A DNA stretch of 64,000 nt from Clostridium sp. 'White wine YQ' (GTDB taxonomy: Bacteria > Bacillota > Clostridia > Clostridiales > Clostridiaceae). Under the pieces are notes generated by a model. That model was not told the origin of the DNA. It saw only the letters and a list, made by a program, of their open reading frames with translations, and ran no database searches. The position numbers and the translations under genes were made by a program. The stretch covers positions 1 to 64,000 of the forward strand of contig NZ_JAQYUU010000009.1 in the NCBI RefSeq assembly GCF_028728205.1, in the 5' to 3' direction. Position 1 is the stretch's first letter; the number at the start of each line of letters is the position of its first letter. Positions 8,219-16,559 of the stretch are shown piece by piece.

Positions 8219-8250
8219 AAATAGAACGATATAATCGTTCTATTTTTTTT
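8219..8250 (+). terminator. Terminator closing the tRNA-Ser array
   Basis: Stem ATAGAACGAT / ATCGTTCTAT with a long T run. It differs from the three internal terminators, so it is probably the original end of the ancestral single unit. Confidence 0.9.
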
Positions 8251-8318
8251 TGTCTAAAACATAATATAGTAGTATATAATAATTATAGATTACTTATTTT
8301 GACAGGGGGTAAGTTAAG

Positions 8319-8840
8319 ATGTTGAAGGGTGCAATGGTATATCTAAAAGCTATTGAAAGGAAGGATATGAACATAATATATAATATTTGTTCAGAAGAAG
8401 AGGTAAGATTATATGATGGTGGTGGAATGGAACTACCCCCATATAAGGATATAATGAAGAATTTTGATAAGTTCATGACTATTGAAAGAAAAAGTCTTAC
8501 AATAATAAATGAAAAAGGTGTAATAATAGGATACATTAGTTATAAAGAACTTCAAAATACAGTTGGAGTATATGATATAGGAATAACCATTGGGAGCAGA
8601 TTTTGGGGAAGAGGTTATGGAAAGGATTCTGTAAGAACATTAATTAAATATTTATTTGAGACTCAATCAGCTCATAGAATTGAATTAGAGGTAGTGGCTA
8701 ACAATGAAAGAGCTATTAATTGTTATAGGGCATGTGGATTTATAGAGGAAGGTAGAAAAAGAGAAAAGTATTATAATAATGAAAAATATTATGATACATT
8801 AGTGATGAGTATATTAAAAAAGGAGTATAGAAGTCATTAA
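8319..8840 (+). CDS. GNAT family N-acetyltransferase (RimJ/RimL-like)
   Basis: 173 residues, a single GNAT domain. The acetyl-CoA-binding loop is GSRFWGRGYGKDSVRTLIKY (about 90-109), followed by the RIELEVVANNERAINCYRACGF strand-helix region typical of RimJ/RimL and spermidine-type acetyltransferases. The acceptor (protein N-terminus, polyamine or drug) cannot be told. AGGGGGT lies 8 nt before the ATG, and a terminator follows, so it is a single-gene transcript. Confidence 0.85.
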   Translation: MLKGAMVYLKAIERKDMNIIYNICSEEEVRLYDGGGMELPPYKDIMKNFDKFMTIERKSLTIINEKGVIIGYISYKELQNTVGVYDIGITIGSRFWGRGYGKDSVRTLIKYLFETQSAHRIELEVVANNERAINCYRACGFIEEGRKREKYYNNEKYYDTLVMSILKKEYRSH

Positions 8841-8847
8841 GATTAGC

Positions 8848-8875
8848 GAAAAAGCCGATTTTAATGGCTTTTTCT
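8848..8875 (+). terminator. Intrinsic terminator
   Basis: Stem GAAAAAGCC / GGCTTTTTC with a 9-nt loop; the A-rich and T-rich arms suit both strands. Confidence 0.8.
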
Positions 8876-8893
8876 AAATTAAAAAATAAATTT

Positions 8894-8907
8894 TGAAAAC
8901 GTATTGA
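8894..8907 (+). promoter_or_regulatory. Possible CcpA cre site before treB
   Basis: TGAAAACGTATTGA matches 12 of 14 positions of the degenerate cre consensus and overlaps the -35 box of the treB promoter. Catabolite repression of a PTS sugar operon would be expected, but the two mismatches keep this tentative. Confidence 0.4.
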
Positions 8908-8932
8908 CTAAGCTTGTACGTACAACTATAAT
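8904..8932 (+). promoter_or_regulatory. treB promoter
   Basis: TTGACT at 8904-8909, 17-nt spacer, TATAAT at 8927-8932. The spacer is largely filled by a palindromic operator. Confidence 0.85.
8914..8925. promoter_or_regulatory. TreR operator O1
   Basis: A perfect 12-bp palindrome, TTGTACGTACAA, between the -35 and -10 boxes of the treB promoter. It resembles the TTGTATATACAA operator of Bacillus TreR. The gene for a TreR-like repressor is in the same operon. Confidence 0.75.
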
Positions 8933-8947
8933 GTAAATATAAAGAAC

Positions 8948-8959
8948 TTGTACGTATAG
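8948..8959. promoter_or_regulatory. TreR operator O2 (imperfect)
   Basis: TTGTACGTATAG shares nine leading bases with O1 and lies 34 bp further on, about three helical turns, just downstream of the expected transcription start. Confidence 0.6.
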
Positions 8960-9025
8960 GTATTAAATGATAATGTTTACTAAAATTTATCAGGTTACAA
9001 AAATATTGTGGGGGGAATAACAATC

Positions 9026-10465
9026 ATGGGAAAATTCAAAAGTGACGCAGAGCAATTACTTAAGTTAGTTGGTGGAAAATTAAACATATCAGCAGTAACC
9101 CATTGTGCAACACGAATGCGCTTTGTACTTGCTGATCCAAAGGTAGCTGATGTTAAGGCTATAGAGGCACTTAAGAGTGTTAAAGGTACATTTACACAAG
9201 CAGGTCAATTCCAAGTAATAATAGGAAATGAGGTTCCAACATTCTATAATGAATTTGTAGCTGTTGCTGGAATTGATGGAGTTAGTAAAGATGAAGTAAA
9301 GGCTGCAGCAAAAGGTAATATGAGCTTTATTCAAAGACTACTTGCAGGACTAGCAGAAATCTTCACACCACTTATACCAGCATTGGTAGTTGGAGGTTTG
9401 ATATTAGGTTTCCGTAATGTAATTGGAGATATTAAATTATTAGAACATGGGACAAAGACTATAGTAGAAGTATCTCAATTCTGGGCAGGAGTACATTCAT
9501 TCTTATGGTTAATTGGTGAAGCAATATTTCATTTCTTACCAGTAGGTATAACATGGTCTATTTCTAAGAAAATGGGCACAACTCAAATTTTAGGTATTAT
9601 ATTAGGTATTACATTAGTTTCACCTCAATTATTAAATGCATATGGAGTAGCAGGCGCAAAAGAAATTCCATTTTGGGATTTTGGATTTGCTAAAGTTCAA
9701 ATGATAGGTTATCAAGCTCAGGTTATACCAGCAATGTTAGCAGGATTCTTATTAGCGTTCTTAGAGACAAGATTACGTAAGGTAGTTCCAGAATATATAT
9801 CAATGATAGTAGTACCATTCTTTGCATTGGTTCCTACAGTATTGATTGCACATACAATTTTAGGACCAATAGGCTGGAAGATAGGATCAGCAATCTCATT
9901 TGTTGTTTATACAGGTTTAACTTCAAGCTTAAAATGGTTATTTGCAGCACTTTTTGGTTTTGCTTATGCACCATTAGTTATTACTGGATTACATCACATG
10001 ACCAATGCAATAGACATGCAACTTGTAGCTGAATTTGGCGGAACAAACTTATGGCCAATGATTGCATTATCTAATATTGCACAAGGTTCAGCAGTTTTAG
10101 GTATGATATTTGTAAATAGAAAAGATGAGGATGAAAAACAAGTATCAATACCAGCATGTATATCATGTTATCTAGGAGTAACTGAACCAGCAATGTTTGG
10201 TATTAACTTAAAATATGTATATCCATTCTTATGTGCAATGACAGGATCTGCACTTGCAGCAGTTGTTTCTGTTGGATCTGGAGTAATGGCTAACTCTATA
10301 GGTGTTGGAGGACTTCCAGGAATACTATCAATAAAACCTCAATTTATGGCAGTGTTTGCAATATCAATGTTAATTGCAATAGTAGTTCCATTTGTATTAA
10401 CAGTATTTATAAGTAAAAGAAAAGCAGCAGCAGTATTAGCAGGAAACGAAGTAGCAGCTAAATAA
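9026..10465 (+). CDS. treB: PTS trehalose-specific EIIBC component
   Basis: 479 residues. The N-terminal EIIB domain (about 1-85) has the phosphorylated cysteine C27 in THCATRMRF. The remainder is an EIIC domain with about ten membrane segments, including the glucose-superfamily stretches GEAIFHFLPVGITWS and TGLHHMTNAID. It imports trehalose as trehalose 6-phosphate. There is no EIIA domain, so it must borrow one made elsewhere. The start is the ATG at 9026, preceded by GGGGGGAA; a GTG at 9008 overlaps that site. First gene of treB-treC-treR. Confidence 0.93.
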   Translation: MGKFKSDAEQLLKLVGGKLNISAVTHCATRMRFVLADPKVADVKAIEALKSVKGTFTQAGQFQVIIGNEVPTFYNEFVAVAGIDGVSKDEVKAAAKGNMSFIQRLLAGLAEIFTPLIPALVVGGLILGFRNVIGDIKLLEHGTKTIVEVSQFWAGVHSFLWLIGEAIFHFLPVGITWSISKKMGTTQILGIILGITLVSPQLLNAYGVAGAKEIPFWDFGFAKVQMIGYQAQVIPAMLAGFLLAFLETRLRKVVPEYISMIVVPFFALVPTVLIAHTILGPIGWKIGSAISFVVYTGLTSSLKWLFAALFGFAYAPLVITGLHHMTNAIDMQLVAEFGGTNLWPMIALSNIAQGSAVLGMIFVNRKDEDEKQVSIPACISCYLGVTEPAMFGINLKYVYPFLCAMTGSALAAVVSVGSGVMANSIGVGGLPGILSIKPQFMAVFAISMLIAIVVPFVLTVFISKRKAAAVLAGNEVAAK

Positions 10466-10478
10466 GATAAATAATATT

Positions 10479-10531
10479 AACGGGGTTAATCTAAAGACCT
10501 TATCATTAATGGTTTTTGAATTGACCTCGTT
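10479..10531 (+). other. Intercistronic stem-loop between treB and treC
   Basis: Outer arms AACGGGGTTAAT and ATTGACCTCGTT pair with two imperfections; inner arms AAAGACC and GGTTTTT extend the fold. There is no T run after it, so it is not an ordinary terminator. It may stabilise the treB mRNA or dampen treC expression. Confidence 0.6.
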
Positions 10532-10568
10532 AAGAAATTTATGACATTGTAAAGAGGGGATGTTTTAT

Positions 10569-12233
10569 ATGAAGGATTTCAAGAAAAGTGTAGTCTATCA
10601 AATTTATCCAAAATCCTTTAGTGATTCAAATGGAGATGGTTTTGGAGATATAAAAGGTGTAACTGATAGATTGGACTATTTGCAGAATTTAGGAGTAGAT
10701 TATATATGGCTAACACCTTTTTTCATATCTCCTCAAAGGGATAATGGTTATGATGTAGCAGATTATAAAAATATAGATCCAAGATTCGGAACTATGGAGG
10801 ATTTTGAGGAGCTTGCATCAGAAGCTAAAAAAAGAAACATAGATATAATGTTAGATATGGTATTTAATCATACTTCTACTGAACATGAATGGTTTAAGAA
10901 AGCCATAAGTGGAGATAAGAAATATAAAGACTACTACATTTTTAAAGCACCAGTCAATGGGCAAGAACCAACGAATTGGATTTCAAAATTTGGTGGTTCT
11001 GCATGGCAGTATGTAGAAAAGTTTGATGAATATTATTTACATCTTTATGATAAAACTCAAGCTGATTTAAACTGGGAAAATCCAGAGGTAAGAAATGAAA
11101 TATATGATATAGCTAATTACTGGATTGAAAAAGGAGTGAAAGGCTTTAGACTTGATGTTGTTAATCTATTATCTAAACCAGAAGTACTTGAAAATGATTA
11201 TGAAGGTGATGGACGAAGATTCTATACTGATGGACCTAAAATACATGAGTATTTAAAGGAATTAAATAGAGAAAGCTTCGGTAAGCATAGAGATGTATTA
11301 ACTGTTGGAGAAATGTCATCAACATCAATTGATAATTGTATTAAATATTCAAATCCAAAGGAAGAAGAACTATCCATGGTATTTAATTTTCACCACTTAA
11401 AGGTTGATTATAAAGATGGTGAGAAATGGACACTAATGGACTTTGATTTCTTTGAGTTAAAAAATTTGCTTAACACTTGGCAAATAGGAATGGAAGAAGG
11501 AGATGGGTGGAACGCGCTTTTTTGGTGTAACCATGACCAACCGCGTATAGTTTCTAGATTTGGAGATGATAAAAAGTATCCAAAAGAATCTGCTAAGATG
11601 TTAGCAACTACCCTACATATGCTAAGAGGGACTCCTTATATTTACCAAGGTGAAGAGGTCGGAATGACTAATGCTTATTTCGATAATATTGATGATTACA
11701 GAGATGTAGAATCGATAAACTATTATAATATTTTAAAGAGTAATGGTAAAAGTGAAGAAGAAATTATTAAGATTCTTCAAGCTAAATCAAGAGATAACTC
11801 TAGAACGCCAATGCAATGGAATGATGATAAATATTGTGGTTTTACAAAAGGGCTTCCGTGGATACCAATAGGAAAAAATAAAACCATAAATGTTGAAGCT
11901 GCACTTAGGGATGAAAGTTCGGTATATTATCATTATAAGAAGTTAATAGAATTAAGAAAAAGTTATGATATCATAGCTTACGGAAGTTATGAACCTTTAT
12001 TATTAGATAATGATAGAGTCTTTGCCTATACAAGGAGTTATAAAAATCAACTTTTAGTTGTATTAAGTAATTTTTATGATAAAGAAATAGCAATGGATTT
12101 AAGCAAAGAGTTAGACATAGAAGGATATAATACTAAAAATATATTGATATCTAATTATAAGGATTCAATATTAGAAATGAATAGTATATTACTTAGACCT
12201 TATGAATCAGTAGCATACCTTCTTGAGAAGTAG
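10569..12233 (+). CDS. treC: Alpha,alpha-phosphotrehalase (GH13)
   Basis: 554 residues, the usual length. It cleaves trehalose 6-phosphate, delivered by TreB, to glucose and glucose 6-phosphate. GH13 motifs in order: DMVFNHTS, GFRLDVVN (nucleophile D about 196), TVGEMSS (acid/base E) and NHDQPR. The start ATG at 10569 is preceded by AGAGGGGA at 8 nt; an ATG at 10560 overlaps the site. The treR gene follows 35 nt later. Confidence 0.93.
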   Translation: MKDFKKSVVYQIYPKSFSDSNGDGFGDIKGVTDRLDYLQNLGVDYIWLTPFFISPQRDNGYDVADYKNIDPRFGTMEDFEELASEAKKRNIDIMLDMVFNHTSTEHEWFKKAISGDKKYKDYYIFKAPVNGQEPTNWISKFGGSAWQYVEKFDEYYLHLYDKTQADLNWENPEVRNEIYDIANYWIEKGVKGFRLDVVNLLSKPEVLENDYEGDGRRFYTDGPKIHEYLKELNRESFGKHRDVLTVGEMSSTSIDNCIKYSNPKEEELSMVFNFHHLKVDYKDGEKWTLMDFDFFELKNLLNTWQIGMEEGDGWNALFWCNHDQPRIVSRFGDDKKYPKESAKMLATTLHMLRGTPYIYQGEEVGMTNAYFDNIDDYRDVESINYYNILKSNGKSEEEIIKILQAKSRDNSRTPMQWNDDKYCGFTKGLPWIPIGKNKTINVEAALRDESSVYYHYKKLIELRKSYDIIAYGSYEPLLLDNDRVFAYTRSYKNQLLVVLSNFYDKEIAMDLSKELDIEGYNTKNILISNYKDSILEMNSILLRPYESVAYLLEK

Positions 12234-12268
12234 AAGAGTACATGATAAAATATTTATGGTGATTGAAA

Positions 12269-12976
12269 ATGAATAGTAAATATTTTACATTGTATAATAA
12301 AATTGTTGAAGAAATTGAAAATGGGACTTTGGATCATGGTTCAAAACTACCCTCAGAAAGTGAATATATGGATAAATTTAATATATCTAGGGATACGGTA
12401 AGAAAGGCTCTAAACATGTTAGAGCAGAATGGATATATTAATAAGGTAAAGGGTAAAGGATCTTTTGTGCTAGATATTAATAGACACAATTTTTCAGTGT
12501 CTGGATTGATTAGTTTTAAGGAAATGTCTGAAAAAATGGGTGAAAAAACTAGAACATATGTAAAAGAACTTGAACTTATAGATGGAGATGATTTCCTTAG
12601 AAAGAAACTTAACACTGAGGATAAGATTTGGAAAGTCTTTAGAGTAAGAGAAATAGGTAATAAAAGAATAATATTAGATAAAGATTATTTAAATAGTGCC
12701 TATGTAGATGAATTAACTAAGGAAATATGTGAAGACTCCATATATAATTATTTAGAAAATGAATTAGGTCTTAAAATTGGATTTGCTAAAAAAGAGATAA
12801 CAGTTCAGCCATGCTCAGATGAAGATAGAAAGTATCTTAATGTAAAAGGATTTGATATGATGGTTGTAGTAGATACTGTAGTGTATTTACAAGATGGAAC
12901 ATTATTTCAATATACGCAATCAAGACATAGACCAGATAAGTTTAAGTTTGTAGATTTTGCTAGAAGAAACTATTAA
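12269..12976 (+). CDS. treR: Trehalose operon repressor, GntR family
   Basis: 235 residues. An N-terminal GntR winged helix (about 1-70; LPSESEYMDKFNISRDTVRK) is joined to a UTRA effector domain (about 85-230), as in Bacillus TreR, which releases DNA on binding trehalose 6-phosphate. Its likely targets are the TTGTACGTACAA sites before treB, making the operon self-regulated. I chose the ATG at 12269, with GGTGA 6 nt upstream, over a TTG at 12263. Confidence 0.9.
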   Translation: MNSKYFTLYNKIVEEIENGTLDHGSKLPSESEYMDKFNISRDTVRKALNMLEQNGYINKVKGKGSFVLDINRHNFSVSGLISFKEMSEKMGEKTRTYVKELELIDGDDFLRKKLNTEDKIWKVFRVREIGNKRIILDKDYLNSAYVDELTKEICEDSIYNYLENELGLKIGFAKKEITVQPCSDEDRKYLNVKGFDMMVVVDTVVYLQDGTLFQYTQSRHRPDKFKFVDFARRNY

Positions 12977-13006
12977 ATAAATATTATTTATATTTATGAG
13001 AATATT

Positions 13007-13044
13007 AGGGTGTATCGAAATTATTTTGATACGCCCTGTTTTTT
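13007..13044 (+). terminator. Terminator of the tre operon
   Basis: Stem AGGGTGTATC...GATACGCCCT with pairing extended by AAA/TTT near the loop, followed by a T run. Confidence 0.9.
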
Positions 13045-13095
13045 ATATATAATTAGAATATAATGTAGAGGAATTATTTAAAAGGAGAGACGCTT

Positions 13096-16000
13096 ATGGG
13101 CATTAAGTTTATATATGGAAGAGCTGGAGTTGGTAAGAGCTATTTTTGTCTTCAATCTATTAAAAAGAGAATTGATGAAAAAAAAGAAGGAAAATTTATA
13201 TTAATAGTACCAGAGCAATTTACTTTTAGAACTGAAAGTAATCTTCTTAAGTTTGCCACAGAAAAAGCTTTGTTACAAACTGAAGTGTTGAGCTTCAAGA
13301 GAATGGCCCATAGAGTATTTTCAGAGTGTGGCGGAGCTTCAATCATTAAGATAAATGAGTCTGGAAGAAGTATGATAATATATAAGGTTCTCCAGGAATT
13401 AGATAAAGAATTAAAGATATTCAATAAAGTCTCAAAACAAAATGGATTTATTGAGGTAATATCAACACTAATAACTGAATTTAAGAAATATAATGTAACT
13501 CCAGAAATACTAGAGGATTTATCAAAGTCCTTAGAGGAAAAGGATACAGAACTAAAATACAAACTTGAGGATTTAAAACTGATATATTCAAAGTTTGATA
13601 CTTATCTGCATGAGAATTACATTGATAGTGATGATGAGCTTACAATGCTTTCAGAGAAGTTATCTGGGTGCACTATATATGATAAAACAGAGATTTGGAT
13701 AGATGAGTTTACAACATTTACTCCTCAACAATATGAAGTAATAAAGATATTAGCTAAGAAAGCCAAGAATGTTTACATAACTTTAGTTGGAGAGCAATGG
13801 AATAACTTAGATGATATTGATAATACTGATTTATTTAACGTAACAAAGAATACTGAAAAGAGAATTCTTAGATTAATGGAGGAGAATAGAATTCCTTTTG
13901 ATGGAGTAATTGACTTAAATAATGGAGTTCCGTATAGATTAAGAAATTCGGAAGAGTTAGCTCATTTAGAGAGATACTTTTATTCATATCCTTTTAAGGC
14001 ATACTCAAAAGAAAATAAAGATTTAACAATATATAAAGCAGCTAATAGTTATGAAGAGGTTGAAGAAATTGCTAAAAATATTAAAGAATTAGTTAGAGAT
14101 AAAGGATATAGATATAAGGATATTTCTTTAGTGTGTAGGAATATTGAGGACTATGAGAAAATAACTGCTGTTATATTTAATGAATATGAAATTCCATATT
14201 ATATTGATAAGAAAAAAGATATATTAAATAATCCATTTGTTATTTTAATTACATCATTATTTGAACTACAAAATAAAAATTGGAATTATGAGAGTATGTT
14301 TAAATATCTAAAAACAGGATTAACAGGCATAGATAAAAGCTACATTGATATAATAGAAAACTATGTATTAGCTAATGGAATTAAGAAGGCTAATTGGCTT
14401 TCAGAAGATGAATGGGAGTACTATCCATTAAGCTTTGGAGAAACCACTGAGGAAGATCTCAAAATGAAGGTATTAATTAATGAGATAAGAGATGAGATAA
14501 GAACGCCTTTAATTAATTTCTATAAAAAAACTAATGGGAAAAGGACAGTTAGAGAATTTTGCGAAGGAGTTTATGATTTTCTAATAGAAATTAAAGCAAT
14601 AGATACAGTGAAAAGCTGGATAGATAAGTTTTCAGAAAGAGGACTTAAGGAAAGGGAAAAAGAATATTCACAAATTGTTTCAATAGTAATGGAGGTTTTA
14701 GATCAAGCGGTTCAAGTTATGTCCCAGGAAAAGATGGATCTAAAGAAGTTCTCTATAATCATTAATGGAGGATTTGAAAAATATGAGCTAGGATTAATAC
14801 CATTATCATTAGATGAAGTTACAATAGGGGATATTGCAAGGGTTAGAAGTAAGGAAGTTAAGATATTATTTTTAGTTGGAGTAAATGATGGAGTTATACC
14901 TGCTGCTATAAAAGATGAGGGAATATTATCTGATAAAGATAGAGATACCATGAAAAATAGAGGTATTCCACTAGCTTCTGACACAAAAGCTAAAGCATTC
15001 GAAGAGCAATTATTAGTGTATACTGCATTATCATTTGCTAGTGAAAAGTTAATAATTAGTTATCCTATGGCTGATTTTGAAGGAAAATCCCTTAGAGCAT
15101 CCATAATAATACCTAGACTTAAAAAGATTTTTCCAAAGCTTATTGAAGAAAGTGATATTAGTAGAAATCAAGAAAAATATAATAAAGTTATATCTCCAAC
15201 ACCAACCTTCAATAATATGATAGAGGCTTTAAGAAGAAATTACGATGATGAAGAAGTAGAGGAATATTGGGGTGAGGTTTATAATTGGTATAAAAATCAT
15301 GAAGAATGGCATCAAAAAGCCCAAAACGTTGAGAGAGCTTTATCGTATACCAATATGGAAGATAACATAGATGAAGACAAGGTTAGAAAACTATATTCCA
15401 CTAGAAATGGAAGAATGATGTTTTCTGTTTCAAGGCTAGAGAAATATGCCCAATGTCCTTTTTCTTACTATGTTCAATATGGCCTAAAGGCAAAGGATAG
15501 AAAAATATATGAATTTTCAGCTCCAGATTTAGGATCATTTATGCATGAAATTTTAGATGGTTTTACCAATTACGTTAAAAATGAAAAGCTTAATTGGAGC
15601 GAATTGAATAAGGAAAGATGCAAACAAATAGTTTCTATTTTAGTTGATAAGAAATTAGAAGAAAATCAAGGGTTTATATTAAATAGTTCAAAAAGATATA
15701 AGTATTTTACAGATAGATTTAAGAGAATTTTATCAAAATCAGTTTCAGCAGTTTCAGAGCACATGAAAAGAAGTACCTTTGAAATATATAAAAATGAGTT
15801 TGAATTCTCAAGCTTTAAGGATGCAGAGCCAATAAAAATAAAGGTGAATGATGGAGAAGAGGTTTTCTTAGTAGGTAGAGTAGATAGGGTTGATGTGGCT
15901 GAAATAGATGGAGAAAGTTATATAAGAGTCATAGACTATAAGTCTGGAAGTAAAAAATTTGATTTAACTAAACTTTATCATGGGCTGCAAATTCAGCTTT

Positions 16001-16557
16001 TAGTATACTTAGATGCATTGATTAAAAACTCTAAATACTTTTTAAATAAAAACACTTTGCCTGGAGCTATTTTATACTTTAGAATAGATGATCCACTAAT
16101 TTCAGTTGATAAAAGAATAACTGAAGAAGAAATAGAGAAGAAAGTATTATCTTCATTTAAGATGGATGGGTTAGTTTTAAAGGATCCTAAGATAATTAAA
16201 GCTATGGATGATGATCCAGGACTATACTCAGTAGTTATTCCAGCAGGAATAAAGAAGGATGGAGAGGTATCATCAAGTAGTTCAGTAGCGACAGAAGAGC
16301 AATTTGAGGTTTTAAGAAATTATGTTAACCATAAAATTAAAGAGTTATGTTCAGAAATGCTTAAAGGAAATATAAAGATAAATCCAGCAAAGGAAAGTAC
16401 ATTTACTTATTGCGAGTTTTGTGACTATTCATCAGTATGTCAGTTCGATCCTAACCTTAAAGATAACAAGTATAAGTTAATTAAGCTTAAAAAGAAGGAT
16501 GAGGTTTGGGAAGATATGAATAAGGTGATTAATTCAGAAGAGAAAGGAGGGGAATAG
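13096..16557 (+). CDS. addB: ATP-dependent helicase/nuclease subunit B
   Basis: 1153 residues. AddB joins AddA in the Firmicute functional equivalent of RecBCD, processing double-strand breaks for recombination. The N-terminus has the Walker A motif GRAGVGKS (8-15). The C-terminal RecB-type nuclease domain has VIDYKSG, and the four iron-sulfur cysteines are visible: one near 786 (AQCPFSY) and CEFCDYSSVC near 1105-1114. The start follows GGAGAGACG. addA begins 2 nt after its stop, so the two are translationally linked. Confidence 0.95.
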   Translation: MGIKFIYGRAGVGKSYFCLQSIKKRIDEKKEGKFILIVPEQFTFRTESNLLKFATEKALLQTEVLSFKRMAHRVFSECGGASIIKINESGRSMIIYKVLQELDKELKIFNKVSKQNGFIEVISTLITEFKKYNVTPEILEDLSKSLEEKDTELKYKLEDLKLIYSKFDTYLHENYIDSDDELTMLSEKLSGCTIYDKTEIWIDEFTTFTPQQYEVIKILAKKAKNVYITLVGEQWNNLDDIDNTDLFNVTKNTEKRILRLMEENRIPFDGVIDLNNGVPYRLRNSEELAHLERYFYSYPFKAYSKENKDLTIYKAANSYEEVEEIAKNIKELVRDKGYRYKDISLVCRNIEDYEKITAVIFNEYEIPYYIDKKKDILNNPFVILITSLFELQNKNWNYESMFKYLKTGLTGIDKSYIDIIENYVLANGIKKANWLSEDEWEYYPLSFGETTEEDLKMKVLINEIRDEIRTPLINFYKKTNGKRTVREFCEGVYDFLIEIKAIDTVKSWIDKFSERGLKEREKEYSQIVSIVMEVLDQAVQVMSQEKMDLKKFSIIINGGFEKYELGLIPLSLDEVTIGDIARVRSKEVKILFLVGVNDGVIPAAIKDEGILSDKDRDTMKNRGIPLASDTKAKAFEEQLLVYTALSFASEKLIISYPMADFEGKSLRASIIIPRLKKIFPKLIEESDISRNQEKYNKVISPTPTFNNMIEALRRNYDDEEVEEYWGEVYNWYKNHEEWHQKAQNVERALSYTNMEDNIDEDKVRKLYSTRNGRMMFSVSRLEKYAQCPFSYYVQYGLKAKDRKIYEFSAPDLGSFMHEILDGFTNYVKNEKLNWSELNKERCKQIVSILVDKKLEENQGFILNSSKRYKYFTDRFKRILSKSVSAVSEHMKRSTFEIYKNEFEFSSFKDAEPIKIKVNDGEEVFLVGRVDRVDVAEIDGESYIRVIDYKSGSKKFDLTKLYHGLQIQLLVYLDALIKNSKYFLNKNTLPGAILYFRIDDPLISVDKRITEEEIEKKVLSSFKMDGLVLKDPKIIKAMDDDPGLYSVVIPAGIKKDGEVSSSSSVATEEQFEVLRNYVNHKIKELCSEMLKGNIKINPAKESTFTYCEFCDYSSVCQFDPNLKDNKYKLIKLKKKDEVWEDMNKVINSEEKGGE

Positions 16558-16559
16558 AA

